A stretch of DNA of 64,000 bases from Parvularcula bermudensis HTCC2503. GTDB taxonomy: Bacteria > Pseudomonadota > Alphaproteobacteria > Caulobacterales > Parvularculaceae. The position numbers were made by a program, and so were the translations under genes. Positions 57,722 to 64,000 of the stretch are shown one piece after another. The stretch's first letter is position 1, and each line of letters starts with the position of its first letter. The notes below the pieces were generated by a model. The model did no database searches, was not told the DNA's origin, and saw only the letters and a program-made list of their open reading frames with translations. The stretch lies in contig NC_014414.1 in the NCBI RefSeq assembly GCF_000152825.2, positions 1,798,001 to 1,862,000 of the forward strand, given 5' to 3'.

Positions 57722-59986
57722 ATGGCGAAACGACCGACGAAAACCCCCGACCGTCCGGCTGGCCCGGAGACCATCATCGAAGAGCCCATGGGCGAAGCGT
57801 TGTCGCGACGCTATCTTGCCTATGCATTGTCCACAATTACAGCGCGGGCGTTGCCGGATATCCGCGACGGCTTGAAACCCGTCCATCGCCGGATTCTCTA
57901 CGCCATGCGCCAGATGCGTCTTGGATCGGGCGGTAGCTATCGCAAGTCGGCAAAGGTCGCCGGCCAGGTGATGGGGGATTACCACCCCCATGGTGACCAG
58001 GCGATCTATGATGCGATGGTTCGCCTGGTGCAGGATTTTTCCGTCCGTATTCCGCTCATCGATGGGCAGGGCAATTTCGGGAATATCGACGGCGATAATG
58101 CAGCGGCAATGCGGTATACAGAATGTCGTCTGACCGAAGCGGCGGAGTTACTGCTTGAGGGCATCGACAACGATACGGTAGACTTCCGAGAGACCTATGA
58201 CGGCGAGGGGAGAGAGCCAGTTGTCCTGCCCGCCGCCTTTCCGCATCTGCTCGCCAATGGGTCAAGCGGCATTGCGGTGGGGATGGCCACGAATATCCCG
58301 CCCCACAATGTTGCTGAACTGATCGATGCGTGCCTCCATCTGATCAAGACGCCGAATGCCCGAACCGAGACCTTGCTGAATTATGTCAAGGGCCCCGACT
58401 TACCCACCGGCGGTGTTTGCATCGAGAGCAAGGATGATCTGGCCGAGGCATATGCCACCGGTCGGGGCGGCTTTCGTATCCGCGCACGATGGGAGACCGA
58501 AGACCTTGGCCGTGGACGCTATCAGATCGTCGTGACGGAAATTCCGTATCAGGTCCAAAAATCCAAATTGGTCGAACGCATCGCCGATTTGATCCAAACC
58601 AAAAAGCTGCCGGTCTTGACCGATGTCAGGGACGAAAGTGCAGAGGACATCCGGCTGGTGCTGGAGCCTAAAGCAGGGTCCCTTGACCCCGAGACCGTCA
58701 TGGCGGCGATCTTTAAGTTGACCGACCTTGAAACCAGGCTGAGCCTTAATCTCAACGTCATTGGCGCTGATGGCGCCCCCGGCGTGTTCGGTCTGCGCGA
58801 CTGTCTTCAGGCGTTTCTCGATCACCGGCGCGACGTATTGCTGCGGGGAACCCGGTATCGCCTCGATAAGATCGCGCACCGGCTCGAGATCCTTGACGGA
58901 TTTTTGATTGCGTATCTCAATCTCGATGAGGTCATTCGGATTATTCGTTACGAGGACGATCCGAAAGCCGAACTGATGGCGACCTTCGACCTGTCCGAGA
59001 TCCAGACCGAAGCGATCCTCAATATGCGTCTTCGGTCCTTGCGGAAGCTTGAGGAAATGGAGCTGAAGCGAGAACACAAGGATCTCAAGGCCGAGCAAAA
59101 GGATCTCCAGGCTCTCCTCAAATCGGAGGATATCCAGTGGGAGCGTATTGCCGGTCAGCTCAAGGAAACGCGAAAGTCTTTCGACCCCCGGTCGGATCTG
59201 GGACGACGGCGGACGGCCCTCAGCGATGCGCCGATTACAGAGGAGGTCGACCTCGACGAATTGATCGAGAAAGAGCCGGTCACGGTCGTGATTTCCGAGA
59301 AAGGCTGGGTGCGTGCGCTGAAAGGGCATGTCGAGGACAAGGCGAGCATCAAATATAAAGATGGCGATCAGGGCCGCTTCGTCTTACCCGCAATGACGAC
59401 GGATAAGGTGATCCTTGTATCAACCAATGGGCGGTTCTTTGCCCTCGACGTCAAGGATCTGCCTGGGGGGCGGGGCCATGGCGAACCCTTTCGGTTGATG
59501 GTCGACCTCACCAATGAGCATGATCTGATCGACGTTTTTCTCTACCAGGGTGATCGCACCCTGCTTCTGGCGAGTAGCGCCGGTCACGGATTATTCGTCC
59601 CCGAAGAAGACGTGCTGGCGACAACGCGTAAGGGCAAACAGGTGCTGAATGTCGCGGCGGGGGCGGAGGCACAAGTCTGCCGCCTTCTGACAGCGGCACC
59701 AGGGCCGAATGATTACCTCGCGACCATCGGCAGCAATCGCAAATTGCTGATCTTCCCGGCGGGCGATGTCCCGGTGATGGTCAAGGGGAAGGGGGTTGTT
59801 CTCCAAAAAATCACCAACGGGACCCTTGTGGATGCGAAATGCTTCTCCCCTGAAGAGGGGCTGACCTGGACGGATCGGGCCGGCCGCCAGCAATCAGCGG
59901 AGGAGTGGAAGGAATGGGTCGGCAAACGCGCCCAGGCAGGCAAGCTGCCGCCGAAAGGGTTTCCGCGCGCTAATCGCTTCGGATGA
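57722..59986 (+). CDS. parC: DNA topoisomerase IV subunit A
   Basis: Decatenates daughter chromosomes together with ParE. The 754 residues have the winged-helix/tower core with active-site Tyr132 (AAAMRYTECRLTEAA), the quinolone-region GDYHPHGDQAIYDAMVRL and IPLIDGQGNFGNIDGD, a coiled coil (about 430-470) and a ParC-type C-terminal domain of degenerate beta-pinwheel repeats (VISEKGWVRALKGH, VSTNGRFFALDVKDLPGG, IGSNRKLLIFPAGDVPVM). The absence of a GyrA box QRRGGKG supports ParC over GyrA. The start has no strong ribosome-binding site. A 205-base gap precedes it. Confidence 0.94.
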   Translation: MAKRPTKTPDRPAGPETIIEEPMGEALSRRYLAYALSTITARALPDIRDGLKPVHRRILYAMRQMRLGSGGSYRKSAKVAGQVMGDYHPHGDQAIYDAMVRLVQDFSVRIPLIDGQGNFGNIDGDNAAAMRYTECRLTEAAELLLEGIDNDTVDFRETYDGEGREPVVLPAAFPHLLANGSSGIAVGMATNIPPHNVAELIDACLHLIKTPNARTETLLNYVKGPDLPTGGVCIESKDDLAEAYATGRGGFRIRARWETEDLGRGRYQIVVTEIPYQVQKSKLVERIADLIQTKKLPVLTDVRDESAEDIRLVLEPKAGSLDPETVMAAIFKLTDLETRLSLNLNVIGADGAPGVFGLRDCLQAFLDHRRDVLLRGTRYRLDKIAHRLEILDGFLIAYLNLDEVIRIIRYEDDPKAELMATFDLSEIQTEAILNMRLRSLRKLEEMELKREHKDLKAEQKDLQALLKSEDIQWERIAGQLKETRKSFDPRSDLGRRRTALSDAPITEEVDLDELIEKEPVTVVISEKGWVRALKGHVEDKASIKYKDGDQGRFVLPAMTTDKVILVSTNGRFFALDVKDLPGGRGHGEPFRLMVDLTNEHDLIDVFLYQGDRTLLLASSAGHGLFVPEEDVLATTRKGKQVLNVAAGAEAQVCRLLTAAPGPNDYLATIGSNRKLLIFPAGDVPVMVKGKGVVLQKITNGTLVDAKCFSPEEGLTWTDRAGRQQSAEEWKEWVGKRAQAGKLPPKGFPRANRFG

Positions 59987-60044
59987 GGAGGGGGGCTCAA
60001 GCTCCACCGCATGTGAGGCGGCGGCTTCTCCGTCCTTGGGCGGC

Positions 60045-60443
60045 CTATCCCAAGGCGCCTAGCAGGCTCGCCAACGCGATGGCCGCGGCGGTGAGAAGCA
60101 GGGCAAGACCAAGGGCGCCCCATATCGTCCAGGCCACCAGTCCCGCGAGGCTATAGGTCACGACAAGAAAGATCGGCATGGCTGCGGTCCAGCGCCCTCC
60201 GATGCGCGGTACACCGAACAGGTAGAGACTCCATACGAGCAAGAGGACGCCGCTCACGGCGAAATAGACGGCGGCGAGCTCAGACCACCAGGGGTCGGCG
60301 TCCCAGACCAACCGCGCAAAGGTGAGCGGCAGCACGAAGAGGGTGGTCGGCACGAAAATCCACGACAGGAGAGATTGGGTCCAATTTCGCCCTCCCTTGT
60401 CGATTTCTTCCGAAAAATGTCGGTTCTCGCGGTCATAGGTCAT
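60045..60443 (-). CDS. Hypothetical membrane protein, four segments
   Basis: 132 residues: a polar N-terminus (MTYDRENRHFSEEIDKGG) and four hydrophobic segments (about 25-45, 52-75, 82-103, 107-130). No family recognised. The composition and clean start make it a likely real gene. It lies downstream of the DMT transporter on the same strand, about 57 bases apart, and could be cotranscribed. Confidence 0.6.
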   Translation of the reverse strand: MTYDRENRHFSEEIDKGGRNWTQSLLSWIFVPTTLFVLPLTFARLVWDADPWWSELAAVYFAVSGVLLLVWSLYLFGVPRIGGRWTAAMPIFLVVTYSLAGLVAWTIWGALGLALLLTAAAIALASLLGALG

Positions 60444-60500
60444 CCACTCACTCCTGAGAGACCCGTCACGTATAAGGGGCCATTTCGGGGCGGGGCCTCA

Positions 60501-61385
60501 TCAACGCGTTGCCAGTCTTGGCTTGGCTGTTTGTGGTCTCGGCCTCAGCGCATATTGCCCCGCAAACACGCTCATAAGAACGACGACCATGCCGATACTT
60601 TGCATCATACTCAACGTTTCATGGAGAAATAGCCAACCAAGCAACGTCGCACTCATCGGACTGAGCAGCCCCAATAGTGAAACCGCCGTAGGGTGAAGTT
60701 TGCGAATACCCCGTAGCCAGATGATGTAGGTCGTCGCGGCCCCGATCAGTCCCAGATAGGCGAGACCTAAGACATTCGTGACGTTAAAGCTCGACCAGTC
60801 TGTTGGGGCAAGAGGGACAAAGGGCAGTAATAATAAGCCGCCTGCTGTCAATTGCCAAGCCGTGAAAGTCAGGGTGGAAACTTGTGGCTGCCATTTACGG
60901 CTCAGCACAACACCGAATGCCATCGATGTTGACCCGGCAATCCCGGCGACAATCCCCCCCATATCGAGACTAGCGTCAGGCGTTAGGACGAGAAGGGCAA
61001 CCCCTAAAGACCCTGCTGCGACCGCGAGCAGGGAAAGCGCTTTGATGGGGGACCCAAGCAGGACACGAGAGGCCAAGATAACCACAAACGGTTGTAAAGC
61101 GCCCATCACGGCGGCGACCCCGCCCGGCAATCGGTAGGCGGCAAAGAAAAGCAATGACCAGAAGACCGCGAAATTGAGGGCCCCCAACACAAACATTTTC
61201 CAGATCCAATGACCATGGGGAAGCTCGCGAACCAAACTTAGAAGAAGAAGGCCGGCCGGTAGGGCCCGCAGGACTGAAACCGTGAGCGGATCAAGGTTCG
61301 GCAAGAACTGTGTCGTGACGATGTAGCTGCTGCCCCAGATAAGCGGGGCCAGTGCCGTGATGGAAAGATCAATGGGGCGAGACAT
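60501..61385 (-). CDS. EamA/DMT-family transporter
   Basis: 294 residues with ten membrane segments in two EamA repeats (SITALAPLIWGSSYIVTTQFLP and GIVAGIAGSTSMAFGVVLSRKW). Such permeases export metabolites or drugs. The start lies only about a dozen bases from the first of two operator-like palindromes shared with the divergent MarR gene, so it is probably repressed by that regulator and induced by its substrate (inference). Confidence 0.9.
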   Translation of the reverse strand: MSRPIDLSITALAPLIWGSSYIVTTQFLPNLDPLTVSVLRALPAGLLLLSLVRELPHGHWIWKMFVLGALNFAVFWSLLFFAAYRLPGGVAAVMGALQPFVVILASRVLLGSPIKALSLLAVAAGSLGVALLVLTPDASLDMGGIVAGIAGSTSMAFGVVLSRKWQPQVSTLTFTAWQLTAGGLLLLPFVPLAPTDWSSFNVTNVLGLAYLGLIGAATTYIIWLRGIRKLHPTAVSLLGLLSPMSATLLGWLFLHETLSMMQSIGMVVVLMSVFAGQYALRPRPQTAKPRLATR

Positions 61386-61397
61386 GAGGGGTCCAAT

Positions 61398-61417
61398 TTA
61401 TCTTGATGTCGAGATAA
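61398..61417. promoter_or_regulatory. MarR operator candidate, site 1
   Basis: TTATCTTGATGTCGAGATAA is a 20-bp palindrome with 16 of 20 positions symmetric, next to the transporter start. Confidence 0.65.
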
Positions 61418-61423
61418 GCGCAT

Positions 61424-61443
61424 ATAGCTTGACCTCAAGATAA
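61424..61443. promoter_or_regulatory. MarR operator candidate, site 2
   Basis: ATAGCTTGACCTCAAGATAA shares the half-site TCAAGATAA with site 1. The centres are 26 bp apart, and the site ends at the first possible marR start codon. Confidence 0.6.
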
Positions 61444-61464
61444 ATGTCAATTCATTGTCCCCGC

Positions 61465-61950
61465 ATGTTCGATATTGAAGAGATCAGAGCGCAATGGGCC
61501 AAACAACGGCCGGACATCGACACGAGGCCCATGGGACTGATCGGTCGGCTTGTCCGATTGACCGCTCTTTATAGTGACGAAATGATCAAGAACTTTGCGA
61601 AGCATGGGCTGAGCGCAGCCAGCTTTGACGTCTTGGCCACGCTGTTGAGATCGGGACCGCCGCATTCGCTCTCCCCCAACCAATTGCTCTCAACCATGAT
61701 GGTGACGTCGGGAACGATGACAAACCGGATTGATCAACTGGTAAAGGACGGCTTGGTTGCCCGTATCCCCAACCCAGATGACAAGCGCAGCGTCCATGTC
61801 CAACTGACAGAAGACGGGATTAAGAAAATCGATGCCGCTGTGACCGATCACGTTATCGTGCAGAGACGACTCGTCGAGGGATTGTCTCAAGCAGATCAAG
61901 CCACGTTGAACAGGATATTGGACAAAGGGCTTTCCTCATTCGATCGCTAG
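61465..61950 (+). CDS. MarR-family transcriptional regulator
   Basis: 161 residues: winged-helix core (SAASFDVLATLLRSGPPHSLSPNQLLSTMMVTSGTMTNRIDQL pattern, then GLVARIPNPDDKRSVHVQLT) flanked by dimerisation helices. ATG 61465 is chosen because homology begins at MFDIEEIRAQW; ATG 61444, right after operator site 2, would add seven residues. Neither has a ribosome-binding site. It likely represses itself and the divergent DMT transporter. Its TAG stop is formed by a MITE-like repeat. Confidence 0.9.
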   Translation: MFDIEEIRAQWAKQRPDIDTRPMGLIGRLVRLTALYSDEMIKNFAKHGLSAASFDVLATLLRSGPPHSLSPNQLLSTMMVTSGTMTNRIDQLVKDGLVARIPNPDDKRSVHVQLTEDGIKKIDAAVTDHVIVQRRLVEGLSQADQATLNRILDKGLSSFDR

Positions 61951-62050
61951 AGCCTTTTCAAGCGACGTGGGAACCGTTCGCGTAAAGAAGAGACGATAGC
62001 CCAAAGATCTAGAGGCGTTTCACGGCGCTAATTGACCTGAAACGGCTCTA
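61949..62050 (-). repeat. MITE-like intergenic repeat, copy 6
   Basis: The most symmetric copy: TA|GAGCCTTTTCA on the left and TGAAACGGCTC|TA on the right, inverse orientation. A TA duplication is visible on both sides. It forms the marR stop codon. Confidence 0.88.
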
Positions 62051-62182
62051 ATAAGCTGCAGACATCCGCCACCCATCCTCTCGTCCCCCCTCCGCGCCGC
62101 CGCCTTTCCCCGGACGACTTGGCCTGTCAGCGCCCCTCGGATAGATCTCGCCCATCGTCATCAGCGAGGGGAGAATTGGGCG

Positions 62183-62674
62183 ATGGATGGCAATCGGATG
62201 TTCGGGGGGCGCGCGCTTTTTCTCCTTGCCGCCTGTGGCCTTTGGGGGTGTGCCTCTTCGGCGCCGACCCTGCCGCCGGAGGCATTCGGCGGCCGCCCTG
62301 AGATCGCGGCGAGCGAAAGCCCGGATTGGGAGAATTGGGGCCCCGATGAGAACCGCCGACGCCGCCTTGAGTCAGCGGAGGGCGAGCGGCTGTCCACGGC
62401 CGCCTTGCGGGCGGAGCTGAGGGGCGGCGTACTGCGCGGCTGTTATCCGAGCGGTACCGCGTTCGCGGAGCGGCTCGCCTTGGATGGGACGTTCACCGAC
62501 GAGCTCGCGGGGGGGCGGGTTCTCGGCACCTATTCGCTGGAGGATGACATGCTCTGCTTTGACTATGAGGAGGCGGATGCCGGCGGCTGCTACGCTGTCT
62601 TCCGGCGGGAAGAGACACTGAATTTTTTCAACATTCAGAATGGCCGTAAAGTCGCGACGACGGCGTGTGAGTGA
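62183..62674 (+). CDS. Hypothetical lipoprotein
   Basis: 163 residues. A lipoprotein signal (LFLLAACGLWGC, modified Cys likely the second one before ASSAP) is followed by a soluble domain (GGVLRGCYPSGTAFAERLALDGTFTDELAGGRVLGTYSLEDDMLCFDY) with four further Cys (GCYP, LCFD, GCYA, TACE), possibly two disulfides in the periplasm. No family recognised. GGGGAG lies upstream of ATG 62183. Confidence 0.7.
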   Translation: MDGNRMFGGRALFLLAACGLWGCASSAPTLPPEAFGGRPEIAASESPDWENWGPDENRRRRLESAEGERLSTAALRAELRGGVLRGCYPSGTAFAERLALDGTFTDELAGGRVLGTYSLEDDMLCFDYEEADAGGCYAVFRREETLNFFNIQNGRKVATTACE

Positions 62675-62761
62675 GCTGGAGCGGTGAAACTTCGCCTCTC
62701 GGCCTCGCCTTGGCGGAATTTGTGCTAAATCATAGGGATGTCGTGTTTTCAAAGGTCGAGT

Positions 62762-63568
62762 ATGGCGTCCCTATCTCCTCAATCCGCTCTTATCATCTTG
62801 GGCGCGTCAATGGCCTTGAGTACCGCGGCCGTGGCGCAGGGGGTGACCCCGAACCCTTCGGCGGATCCCCGCAATGCGGTGGGCCTGGGCATTGGGGCGG
62901 TGATGGAGGCTTATCGCGACCTCGACGAAGATACCCGCATCCTGCCGACCCCTGTTCTGCGCCTTGATGGGCGGCGGTTCAGCGTCTCGGGCACCTCGGC
63001 CAGCTACAGCCTCTTGAAAGGGGAGAAATGGGAGGCGGCGGCGACTCTCGATTATCGCTTCCAAGGCTATGATGCGGAGGACAGTCCGATCTTCCAGGGG
63101 ATGGATGACCGTGACAGTACCCTCGAGGGCGGGGGCTGGTATAGCTACAAGATTGGGCCGGCGATCCTCACCGCCTACGCCCTCACCGACCTGTTTGACC
63201 GCCATGGCGGGTATGAATTGCGCGGGGTCGCCGCCTATAAGGTCGTTGACAACCGGGCCACGAAAGTGACGCCCTATCTCGGTCTCTCCTTCCAGTCGGA
63301 GGATCTGGCGAATTATTATTATGGGGTGGAGGCCGATGAGGCCGCTACGCTCGTCATTGACGGTGAGAGTGTCACCCGCGCCCAATATGTCCCGGGGGAG
63401 ACCCTGACCCCCTTTGTCGGAATCACCGCGCGTCAAGCCCTGTCGCGCAAATGGGCGATCGCGGCCACCGGCCGATACGAGTTTTTACCCGACGAGGTGG
63501 TCGACAGTCCCTTGACCGATGCGGATAGTCGCGCCTTCTTCGCCCTTGCCCTGGCGCGCCTCTTCTAA
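62762..63568 (+). CDS. MipA/OmpV-family outer-membrane protein
   Basis: 268 residues: signal peptide ([19 protein letters not shown]), then a beta-barrel of the MipA/OmpV type ([44 protein letters not shown], ending [10 protein letters not shown]). Members are scaffold or porin-like proteins. ATG 62762 is preferred (AAAGGTCGAG upstream); ATG 62738 would lengthen the signal. metG follows after 59 bases. Confidence 0.82.
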   Translation: MASLSPQSALIILGASMALSTAAVAQGVTPNPSADPRNAVGLGIGAVMEAYRDLDEDTRILPTPVLRLDGRRFSVSGTSASYSLLKGEKWEAAATLDYRFQGYDAEDSPIFQGMDDRDSTLEGGGWYSYKIGPAILTAYALTDLFDRHGGYELRGVAAYKVVDNRATKVTPYLGLSFQSEDLANYYYGVEADEAATLVIDGESVTRAQYVPGETLTPFVGITARQALSRKWAIAATGRYEFLPDEVVDSPLTDADSRAFFALALARLF

Positions 63569-63627
63569 CTTGCGGTCCGGGGCAAGTTGCGGCATCGCCG
63601 CCGCTCAGCCCATTGCAGAGTGGTTCT

Positions 63628-64000
63628 ATGGCCCGGATCCTGGTGACTTCAGCGCTGCCGTATATCAACGGCGTCAAACATCTTGGCAATCTGGTGGGGT
63701 CGATGCTGCCGGCGGATGTCTATGCCCGGTTCATGAGGGCGCGCGGGCACAATGTCGCCTTTCTCTGCGCCACCGATGAACACGGCACCCCGGCGGAATT
63801 GGCGGCGCGCAAGGCCGGTCAGCCCGTGGCTGAATATTGCGCGGCGCAGCACGAAACCCAGGCTTCTCTCGCTGCCGCCTTTGGTCTCAGCTTCGACCAT
63901 TTCGGTCGGTCGTCGAGCCCGACAAATCACGAGCTGACCCGCCATTTCGCCGACCGTCTCGAGGCGGAGGGATATCTTGAGGAACGGGTCAGCCAGCAAG
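63628..64000 (+). CDS. metG: Methionyl-tRNA synthetase, 5' part (runs off window)
   Basis: 124 codons from ATG 63628 to the window end: [54 protein letters not shown]. The HLGN tetrad is the HIGH-motif variant of class I MetRS, and CATDEHGTP is diagnostic. The KMSKS loop and anticodon domain lie beyond the window. Confidence 0.93.
   Translation, partial: MARILVTSALPYINGVKHLGNLVGSMLPADVYARFMRARGHNVAFLCATDEHGTPAELAARKAGQPVAEYCAAQHETQASLAAAFGLSFDHFGRSSSPTNHELTRHFADRLEAEGYLEERVSQQ

Noticed and set aside
56782-57789. 335-residue minus-strand frame
   Set aside because: Covers the SleB-type hydrolase gene antisense; Arg/Gly-rich without motifs.

Overview
This 64 kb window is GC-rich chromosomal DNA of an alphaproteobacterium. 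The pointers are a CtrA cell-cycle regulator ending in Ala-Ala, an alphaproteobacterial SspB-type ClpXP adaptor, HflKC next to a Deg protease, and the recN-ligA pair. With the AlkB hydroxylase and the DcaP-like and MipA-like outer-membrane proteins, this fits a marine, Parvularcula- or Caulobacterales-like aerobe; that placement is inference. No rRNA, CRISPR array, prophage or transposase gene was seen.

Layout. 1-10.4 kb: 3' part of dnaE, secE-nusG, ctrA, a YajQ-type protein, sspB, mrp, hflK-hflC, degQ. 10.4-20.7 kb: a small ORF, a purL reading frame that runs without a stop into bolA, purQ, a 59-aa membrane protein, a WrbA-like flavodoxin, rpmG, a four-cysteine mini-protein, a Fur-box-preceded orphan, an MFS transporter, an acidic lipoprotein, a ferredoxin-NADP reductase and arsM. 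20.8-33.2 kb: panD, an M28 peptidase, recN-ligA, an SDR, a first acetyl-CoA synthetase, an alginate-export-type outer-membrane protein, an ArsR regulator and ugd. 33.5-43.5 kb: an acetate module with a DUF4212 subunit, a sodium:solute symporter, a CrbS-like symporter-kinase, a CrbR-like regulator, a DcaP-like porin and a second acs. 43.6-52.7 kb: TetR/alkB, a tandem array ending in tRNA-Ser, photolyase, an ATP-grasp/alpha-E/transglutaminase operon, a DUF1761 protein and kdsA. 52.7-64 kb: a SPOR-domain membrane protein, REC and GAF proteins, a cupin, a SleB-type hydrolase, parC, a DMT transporter with its MarR regulator, a lipoprotein, a MipA-like protein and the start of metG.

The least ordinary signals are these. 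(1) PurL carries an extra middle segment of about 100 residues with a PurS-like order of predicted strands and helices, and its frame is fused to BolA, although bolA keeps its own ribosome-binding site. (2) A tandem array of 78-111 bp units each begins with a degenerate copy of the 3' end of the adjacent tRNA-Ser(UGA), resembling the rtT repeats of E. coli tyrT. (3) Six copies of a ~100 bp MITE-like repeat with GAGCC termini and TA flanks sit exactly at gene 3' ends. In five of them the TA+G junction forms the TAG stop codon, and in the sixth the repeat encodes the LigA C-terminus. (4) Several regulator/target pairs have visible candidate operators: MarR/DMT transporter, TetR/alkB, and a Fur box before an orphan gene.
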